NCBI GenBank assembly: GCA_001899635.1 | Contig: MKVQ01000001.1 | Coordinates: 124,001 to 188,000, forward strand | DNA: 64,000 nucleotides | Source of the DNA: Myxococcales bacterium 68-20 | GTDB lineage: Bacteria > Myxococcota_A > Polyangia > Polyangiales > Polyangiaceae | Direction of reading: 5' to 3' | Part shown: positions 58,482-64,000 of the stretch, piece after piece | How the letters are laid out: each line of letters opens with the position of its first letter | How positions within the stretch are numbered: the first letter of the stretch is position 1 | Translations under genes and position numbers: made by a program | The notes under the pieces: model-generated | Databases searched by the model: none | What the model was told of the DNA's origin: nothing | What the model saw: only the letters and a program-made list of their open reading frames with translations

Positions 58482-60218
58482 TCAGGCCGCCGCGTCGGTC
58501 TCGAGCTCTTTGAAGAGCGGTGCGAGCTCCGGCCGGGTGCGGAGGGGCTGGCAGAAGCGTGCGGTCAGCTCGAGCAGCTCGGCCTCGAGGCGGTCGGCGT
58601 CCGTCCCGTGACGGAGGATGAGCTCCTCGCTCTTGGTGCGCGCGTCGTCGTGCTCCTGCTCCCACGTGGTCAGCGCCGAGCGGAGCTCGCGGATCTGGAA
58701 GTCGAGATCGTTTGCGACGCGTTCCGCGGCGTCTGCGAGCTCCTGGGATCGACGCGTCTCCTGCTGGAGCGCGATCCACTCGTCGACCGTGTCGGCGATC
58801 GAACGGTATGCCTGCGCGAGATCGGCGGAGGGCTCGAGGAAGCCGCAGCGCCCCTCCCAGAACAAGGCCTCCTTGTGGGCAGCCGCGTAGCGCTCGCGGG
58901 CGCCTCGTGCTTCGTCCTCGGCTTTGCGGAGCGTGTCGCGAGCCGCGCGGAGATCTTCCTTTGCCTTCGATGCGTCGACGCCGAGCTGGTCGACCGCGAA
59001 GCCGAGCTGGGCCCGCTTCTCACGGCCTTTGCCGTCGAGGTGTTCGAGCGCGTCCTGCGCCTCGAACGTCCGGACGCGGCACGACACGACCTTTCGAACG
59101 AGGTCGTTCGCCTGCTCGAGCATGTTCGTGAGGTCGCCCGGAGCACGTGCTTTGGCGCCGAAGGCGGTCGCGAGCATCTGTTCCAGCACTGTCAGGCGCC
59201 GCGTCCACTGATCGGTCGGGCCGGCGGCGAGCGTCACCGGCGCGGCCTCGTTCACCGGCTCCTCCTCCGCGGCGGAGGGCGGGGCGATGGCCTCGCGGTC
59301 GTGGATGATCTCGAGGAGGTCCTGGTGAACGCGATGCGCGTCGACGGGTCGGTCGCCGGGCGCCTTCGCGAGCATGCGCAGGATGAGCTCGTCCAGCTTC
59401 GCGGGCACCTGTGCGTTCCGCGAACGCACGGGGAGCGGGGGCTCCTGCATGTGCTTGACGAAGAACGTCGCGATGTCGGGAGCGTTGAACGGCAGCTCGC
59501 CCGTCAACATCTCGAAGAAGACGATGCCGAGCGCGTAGATGTCGCCCGATCCACCGGAGTCCTTCCCGACGATGCGCTCCGGCGCCATGTACTGCGGCGT
59601 GCCGAACAGCTCGCCCTGAGTGGTGAGCCGTGAGTCCTGACGGCTCTTCGCGATCCCGAAGTCGAGCACCTTCACGAGGTCCGAGCCGTCCTCGCGGCGA
59701 CACAAGAAGATGTTCTCGGGCTTGATGTCGCGGTGGATGATCTCCAGATCGTGCGCGCGGGCGACGCCGCGGGCGATCTGGATCATGATGTGGATCGCGC
59801 GGTCGATCTCGAGCGGACGACGGCTGATGACGGTCGCGAGCGGCTCGCCCTGGAGCAGCTCCATCACGATGTACGCGGTGCCGTCCTCGGTGTCGCCCTG
59901 ATCGTAGATCTCGATGATGTTCGGGTGCGCCAGCTTCTGCGCCGAACGCGCCTCGCGGCGGAACCGCTCGCGCACGATCGGATCGCTGGCGAGCATCGGG
60001 TTCATGACCTTCACGGCGACCTGCTTCTCCGTGAGCTTGTTCCGCGCGCGGTAGACGGTCGCCATTCCCCCTTCGCCGATGACCTCCTCGATCACGTACC
60101 GCCCGGCGAGCAGCGTCCCGATTCGAGGGTCGGGCAGCATGACGAGCCCTTCGCCCTCGACGAAGCAATACGTCGCCTCGTTCGGGTAGCGCATCTTGCA
60201 CTGAGGGCAGGTCTTCAC
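58482..60218 (-). CDS. Serine/threonine protein kinase with N-terminal zinc ribbon and coiled-coil tail
   Basis: A 578-residue kinase. The N-terminus has a zinc-ribbon-like [16 protein letters not shown]. The kinase domain (about 40-310) is complete: [12 protein letters not shown] (glycine loop), VAVKVM (Lys), [11 protein letters not shown] (catalytic Asp), VLDFGIAKS (DFG), [11 protein letters not shown] (activation loop and APE). From ~330 to the end there are Ala/Glu/Arg-rich helices with coiled-coil character ([39 protein letters not shown]). No transmembrane helix is seen, so it is soluble. The GTG at 60218 is preferred because it follows AGGAG-containing sequence and starts at the zinc ribbon. 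It is divergent from the VanW gene. Confidence 0.93.
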   Translation of the reverse strand: MKTCPQCKMRYPNEATYCFVEGEGLVMLPDPRIGTLLAGRYVIEEVIGEGGMATVYRARNKLTEKQVAVKVMNPMLASDPIVRERFRREARSAQKLAHPNIIEIYDQGDTEDGTAYIVMELLQGEPLATVISRRPLEIDRAIHIMIQIARGVARAHDLEIIHRDIKPENIFLCRREDGSDLVKVLDFGIAKSRQDSRLTTQGELFGTPQYMAPERIVGKDSGGSGDIYALGIVFFEMLTGELPFNAPDIATFFVKHMQEPPLPVRSRNAQVPAKLDELILRMLAKAPGDRPVDAHRVHQDLLEIIHDREAIAPPSAAEEEPVNEAAPVTLAAGPTDQWTRRLTVLEQMLATAFGAKARAPGDLTNMLEQANDLVRKVVSCRVRTFEAQDALEHLDGKGREKRAQLGFAVDQLGVDASKAKEDLRAARDTLRKAEDEARGARERYAAAHKEALFWEGRCGFLEPSADLAQAYRSIADTVDEWIALQQETRRSQELADAAERVANDLDFQIRELRSALTTWEQEHDDARTKSEELILRHGTDADRLEAELLELTARFCQPLRTRPELAPLFKELETDAAA

Positions 60219-60287
60219 GCCGCGGGCTCCTCGTCCTCGTCCACGAATCATACGGGAAGGAGCGGGACTCTTGGGATTTGAGCGTGG

Positions 60288-61997
60288 ATGACGGATACTC
60301 CGACGGGCGTTCAACGCTCAGCGATGCATTTTCCGCCTCCTCCCAGCAGCGCACATCCGCGCACGGCGCAGACCCCCTCGAGGCCGTCGGTTCACGGCCG
60401 CCACGCTCCGCCGCCGCCCCGTCCCCACCGCTGGGGCCTTCGGATCGGCGTTGCCGCCGGCCTCTTCGCGTTCCTCGGCGGCAGTGCGCTCGGGCTCAAG
60501 CTCCACTACCTGCCCACCGGAGCAGTGTTACCTGGTCTCACCATCGACGGTGAGCGTTTGCCCGAGGAGGCCACCGCCGCCTCCGTCCAGGCGCTCGCCG
60601 CCGACCGCGCGAAGTCGCTCCTCGGAAGACGGATCGCGTTCAACCTCGAGGGCCATGATCGCCCGGTCCTCGAGGCGACCCTCGAGGAGCTCGGCGTGCG
60701 GGTCGACGTCGAGCGCACCGCAGCCGTGGCGCTCCGCGTCGGTGAGGACGGGGACCTGATCACGCGCGCAGAGGCGGTTCGGGAGGCGCGCGAGGGGCGC
60801 ACGGACGTACCGCTCTTCACCTATGTCGATCGCGACGTCGCGATGGCGAAGCTCCTCGCGCTCAAGGAGATCGAAGACACGCAGCCCGTGTCGGCACGGC
60901 TCGATCTCGAGAAACACGAGACCGTCCCCGAGCGGGACGGGCGCTACATCGACGCCGACGAGACGATCGCTGCGCTCGAGCTTGCCGCCCGCGAGCGTCG
61001 CACGGAGAGCATCGCGCTGCCGCTGAAGACGTTCGCCCCGCGCATCTCGTCGGCGTTCCTGAAGAGCCTCGACATCTCGACGGTCATCGCCGAATACGAG
61101 ACGCACTTCTCACGCGGGGGAGAGGCGCGGCGGCGCGGCAAGAACATCGACACGGCCGCGCAGAAGCTCGACGGGATCGTCATCTCGCCGGGCGAAATGC
61201 TCAGCTTCAACGACATCGTCGGCGAGCGAAGCGAGGAGAACGGCTTCCACAAGAGCTGGGAGATCTTCAAAGGCGAGATGGTGGAGGGGATCGGCGGCGG
61301 TACCTGTCAGGTGTCGTCCACCTTCCACGCGGCGACGTTGTTCGCGGGCTTCGACGTGCTCGAGCGTCTCCCGCACTCGCGTCCGAGCGCGTACATCCCG
61401 ATGGGGCTCGACTCGACGGTCGTGTACCCCGCGGTGGATCTGAAGGTCCGCAATCCTCACCCGTTCCCGGTCGTCGTCCACGCGAAGTCGTCGGGCAACA
61501 CACTCCGTGTGGAGCTCCTCGGCAAGATGCGCCCGGTGCACGTCGGCTTCAACCGCGAGGTGGTGTCGACGCTCCCGTACAAGCGGAAGGTCGAGGAGGA
61601 CCCGACCCTCTCGGGCAAGAAGGTCGTCGTCAAACAGCACGGCATCCAAGGCTACAAGATCAAGCGGACCCGCCTCTTCACGTACCCCGATGGGACGAAG
61701 AAGAAGGAGGAGGAGACCGACACGTACCCGCCGACCACCGAGATCTACAAGGTGCCCGTCGGCTTCGACGTGGCGGCGCTCCCGTCGCTGCCGGGCGGGG
61801 AAGGCGAGGACTCGGAGCTCGGCGGGAATCCATCCCCCACGCCTCCGTCGGCTCGCGGCCCGTCCGCTGCGGGCACGGATGCGACCGCTGCGACCCAGAC
61901 TCCGGCCGACGATGTGGAGTTCGTCGATGCACCGGGGGCGCACGCGCCCAGCGCTTCTCAGCGCGACCCGGCGAAGATGCTCTGGCTGAGGCGCTGA
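60288..61997 (+). CDS. VanW-family protein with membrane anchor
   Basis: A 569-residue protein. A Pro-rich N-terminal stretch is followed by one transmembrane helix ([19 protein letters not shown]). A peptidoglycan-binding-like domain follows ([38 protein letters not shown]). The VanW domain (about 300-420) reads [40 protein letters not shown] and [20 protein letters not shown]. The C-terminus is acidic, low in complexity. VanW proteins are linked to the cell envelope and to glycopeptide-resistance clusters, but their reaction is unknown. A Ser/Thr kinase is divergent from it. Confidence 0.88.
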   Translation: MTDTPTGVQRSAMHFPPPPSSAHPRTAQTPSRPSVHGRHAPPPPRPHRWGLRIGVAAGLFAFLGGSALGLKLHYLPTGAVLPGLTIDGERLPEEATAASVQALAADRAKSLLGRRIAFNLEGHDRPVLEATLEELGVRVDVERTAAVALRVGEDGDLITRAEAVREAREGRTDVPLFTYVDRDVAMAKLLALKEIEDTQPVSARLDLEKHETVPERDGRYIDADETIAALELAARERRTESIALPLKTFAPRISSAFLKSLDISTVIAEYETHFSRGGEARRRGKNIDTAAQKLDGIVISPGEMLSFNDIVGERSEENGFHKSWEIFKGEMVEGIGGGTCQVSSTFHAATLFAGFDVLERLPHSRPSAYIPMGLDSTVVYPAVDLKVRNPHPFPVVVHAKSSGNTLRVELLGKMRPVHVGFNREVVSTLPYKRKVEEDPTLSGKKVVVKQHGIQGYKIKRTRLFTYPDGTKKKEEETDTYPPTTEIYKVPVGFDVAALPSLPGGEGEDSELGGNPSPTPPSARGPSAAGTDATAATQTPADDVEFVDAPGAHAPSASQRDPAKMLWLRR

Positions 61998-62067
61998 CGC
62001 ACGGCGCGTGCTCCGTCAGCGGATTGGACGTCGTTCGAGCGCGCGCGGCCGCGCACGGACCACCGTC

Positions 62068-62340
62068 TCAATGCTGCAGCGCCAGGACGAGGTACACGAG
62101 CGTGATGCCAGCGCCGACGGCGCCCGAGAGGTATGCCACGAGCCGGCTGTGGTGAAAGACGGCCACTGCGAGGAGCGTGGCTCCGAAGACCACCGCGATC
62201 GTGCCGATCGCCGCGAACGGTGGCCCATTGCCGCCGGTCATGCGCGGGACGGGGGCCCAGAGGCGTGATTTCGTCGCGAGGAGAAGACCCCAGACGAGCA
62301 GCGGAGCGCCCGGTACCCACGCCCGACCAAGTCCACCCAT
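62068..62340 (-). CDS. Small three-helix membrane protein
   Basis: A 90-residue protein with hydrophobic segments APLLVWGLLLATKSRLW, FAAIGTIAVVFGATLLAVAV and LVAYLSGAVGAGITLVYLVL. No family was recognised. It converges with the VanW gene, whose stop is 70 bp away. The longer open frame upstream of 62340 looks like a shadow of the next gene's opposite strand. Confidence 0.65.
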   Translation of the reverse strand: MGGLGRAWVPGAPLLVWGLLLATKSRLWAPVPRMTGGNGPPFAAIGTIAVVFGATLLAVAVFHHSRLVAYLSGAVGAGITLVYLVLALQH

Positions 62341-62688
62341 TCGCAACGTATAGGGAGCACGCTCACGTCCCGTCAACGCCGTGCTCCGCGCACACATCTT
62401 GGATGCTGGCCTGGAATCCAAGCTTGCCTCCACGTCGATCATGCACCTCGTTCGAATCGAGCGCGGCTGAAGGGGGGCTCGGCGCATCCTCGATGCCTGC
62501 CGTCCGGTCGAATGTGGTCGAGCTCGAAAAAAGTACCGGGGCATGTCGATCTGCCGGTCTGCCGATCGTCGTCCTGACGAAAGCCCGGGATGCTCGGGTC
62601 GAAAGGAAGGCCGGAGCTGCACGCTCAGGAAGAGCGCTCGCGTGCTGCGGTCTCGCGTCAGCGAGCGCCCTGAAGAAGGAGGATCGTC
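62341..62688. other. 348-bp intergenic region between divergent genes
   Basis: It should carry promoters for the small membrane protein (minus) and the VOC protein (plus). The last bases, AAGGAGGATCGTC before 62689, are the VOC ribosome site. I see no repeat, RNA structure or further gene. Confidence 0.4.
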
Positions 62689-63180
62689 ATGTCGAAGCCC
62701 CGCGCCAAAATCTACACCCACCTCTGGTACGCAAAGGAGGCCGAGGAAGCGGCGGCCTTCTACGCCTCGATCTTTCCGGACTCCCGCGTCGACCGCGTGA
62801 CGCCGCTGATGAGCGAGTCGCCGAGCGGCCCGCCCGGGTCGGTGAAGATCGTCGACTTCACGCTGCTCGGCCATCGCTTCCAGGCGATCACCGCGGGACC
62901 TCACCACGAATTCAACGATGCGATCTCGCTCGTCGTCGAGTGCGACGACCAGGCAGAGCTCGATCGGTACTGGGACGCGCTTCTCGCCGGGGGTGGCAAG
63001 CCTGCCGCGTGCGGATGGCTCGTCGACCGGTACGGTCTCCGCTGGCAGATCGTCCCCGCCAAGATGGACGAGTGGATGCGCGACACGAACCCGGCGCGAG
63101 CCAAGCGCATCTCCGATGCCTTCATGAAGATGGTGAAGCTCGATTTCGCGAAGCTCGAAGCGGCGGCCCGGGAGGGCTGA
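62689..63180 (+). CDS. VOC-family (PhnB/3-demethylubiquinone-methyltransferase-like) protein
   Basis: A 163-residue protein starting MSKPRAKIYTHLWYAKEAEE, with AAGGAGGATCG as a clear ribosome site. The two beta-alpha-beta-beta-beta modules of the VOC fold are visible, with AAAFYASIFPDSRVD, IVDFTLLGHRFQAITAG, DAISLVVECDDQAELDRYW and GWLVDRYGLRWQIVP. The pattern matches the PhnB-like proteins often annotated as 3-demethylubiquinone-9 methyltransferases; the reaction is unknown. It stands alone. Confidence 0.86.
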   Translation: MSKPRAKIYTHLWYAKEAEEAAAFYASIFPDSRVDRVTPLMSESPSGPPGSVKIVDFTLLGHRFQAITAGPHHEFNDAISLVVECDDQAELDRYWDALLAGGGKPAACGWLVDRYGLRWQIVPAKMDEWMRDTNPARAKRISDAFMKMVKLDFAKLEAAAREG

Positions 63181-63248
63181 AGCACTCGCGGCTGTCGACG
63201 CGCAGCCGGTAAAGATCCGTTCAGTGGTCTTCGGCCCGCGTTGAACTC

Positions 63249-63271
63249 GGGGCTCGCGCCCCCACGACCCG
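63249..63271 (+). repeat. Dispersed intergenic repeat, copy C
   Basis: GGGGCTCGCGCCCCCACGAC followed by CCG lies 69 bp after the VOC gene stop; it matches the copies at 32105 and 57233. Around it the motif GCCCGCGTTGAA occurs twice (63230-63246 and 63304-63316). Confidence 0.5.
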
Positions 63272-63352
63272 GTGCCCAACGCCCCGCGGTGGTCGGCCTT
63301 CCGCCCGCGTTGAATTTGACGCGCTGCTCGTCGCATGGGAATCATCGCGGGC

Positions 63353-64000
63353 ATGAGGTCGAGAAGCCGTCGCTTTGCTCTCCCGATCCTCGGGGCCATG
63401 TTCGTCGTGGCCCCGGCGACTGCTGCCCCGCCCTCGTCGGCGTCGAGCGGCAAGCCCGCATCGACCGCAGCGTCGACCGGAAAGCCGGCGGCCAGCGGCA
63501 AGCCGGCGGCCAGCGGCAAGCCGGCGTCGAAGAGCGCGCCGGCGCCTGGGGGAAAGCGTGCGGCGCCGGCTTCGAAGAACGCGTCGTCGAGCGCGTCGCC
63601 CAAGGCCCCACGGACGACCGACAACGGTATTCGCCGAACCGTCGCGGGCGGACCGACGTACGACGACACCGCGCTCGGAGCAGACACCCCGGAGCTCCGC
63701 GCCCTCGCGGCTGCCGAGCGCGAGCTCTTTCCGCCGTCGCAACGCGATCTGTCGTCGCCCTGGCCCCAGGAGCTGCCGTTCCCGGTCGCCGCAACGGCGG
63801 ACAAGCCGCGCGTGCACGCCTCCGGTCTTCCTCCGGTGCCCACGCCGAGCGTTCCGCCGGTGACGTCCGAGAGCGGCAAAGATCTCTCGTGGCTCGCGAA
63901 GCTCGAGATGCCGGATCTGCCGGTTCGCTGGGACGCGCGCGTCGTGCGCTATCTCGAGTTCTTCAAGGAAGACCCGCGCGGGCGCGCCACCTTCACGATC
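63353..64000 (+). CDS. Exported protein, probable cell-wall enzyme, 5' part (runs off the right edge)
   Basis: 216 codons are visible. The signal peptide is SRRFALPILGAMFVVAPATA. Residues ~27-85 are Ala/Lys/Pro/Ser-rich repeats (TGKPAASGKPAASGKPAS). A region around residue 190 reads LPDLPVRWDARVVRYLEFF, then KEDPRGRATFTI, which resembles the start of lytic transglycosylase domains of the MltD type, but the catalytic Glu region is beyond the window. An ATG at 63335 is an alternative start. The enzyme assignment is tentative. Confidence 0.7.
   Translation, partial: MRSRSRRFALPILGAMFVVAPATAAPPSSASSGKPASTAASTGKPAASGKPAASGKPASKSAPAPGGKRAAPASKNASSSASPKAPRTTDNGIRRTVAGGPTYDDTALGADTPELRALAAAERELFPPSQRDLSSPWPQELPFPVAATADKPRVHASGLPPVPTPSVPPVTSESGKDLSWLAKLEMPDLPVRWDARVVRYLEFFKEDPRGRATFTI

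Overview
The window is high-GC DNA, almost certainly from a myxobacterium (Myxococcota, probably Polyangia). The evidence is type IV pilus motor ATPases, eukaryote-like Ser/Thr kinases with an FHA protein, many Cys-anchored lipoproteins with acidic or low-complexity linkers, TPR/Sel1 proteins, dense coding and frequent ATGA start/stop overlaps. No rRNA, insertion sequence, prophage or CRISPR array was seen. All calls come from reading the sequence; no database search was run.

Layout. 1-5.3 kb: the 5' part of a Ser/Thr kinase, an FHA protein, then pilB and pilT. 5.3-9.8 kb: a ClC channel coupled to a MarR regulator with a double palindromic operator, a methyltransferase and an SDR. 9.8-15.2 kb: an RND metal pump and a two-component system that share one 14-bp palindrome. 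15.3-23.8 kb: a second methyltransferase, a macrolide-phosphotransferase-like enzyme, a single-domain response regulator divergent from a LexA/CI-like repressor, and two large proteins typical of this group. 23.8-30.0 kb: a vitamin B12 operon on the minus strand (riboswitch, btuB, propeller lipoprotein, cobT, cobS, cobC), every junction overlapping. 30.3-41.8 kb: a Sel1-like lipoprotein, a protein with a histone-H1-like tail, an RND pump with its adaptor, and several small proteins including a CAP-domain lipoprotein and a CitE-like protein. 42.1-47.4 kb: a beta-class DNA methyltransferase overlapping a single-chain topoisomerase III-RecQ-HRDC fusion. 47.9-54.1 kb: a second B12 locus with two divergent cobalamin riboswitches. 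The left one precedes three exported proteins; the right one precedes a collagen-like lipoprotein and a DUF6580-type membrane protein. 54.2-64 kb: enoyl-CoA hydratase, a large lipoprotein behind a 21-bp repeat array, recX, a VgrG-tip-like secreted protein, a Ser/Thr kinase, a VanW protein, a small membrane protein, a VOC protein and the start of an exported, probably wall-active protein.

How it works together. Three cobalamin riboswitches control two separated loci. The cell appears to take up corrinoids through BtuB plus several surface lipoproteins and finish them with CobT/CobS/CobC. No BtuFCD is visible, so the DUF6580 membrane protein is a candidate inner-membrane step. The propeller lipoprotein beside BtuB recalls the Bacteroides BtuG-BtuB pairing, and the divergent locus may extend that idea with unstudied binding proteins. 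This is the best candidate for an undescribed system; the topoisomerase III-RecQ fusion coupled to a DNA methyltransferase is second.
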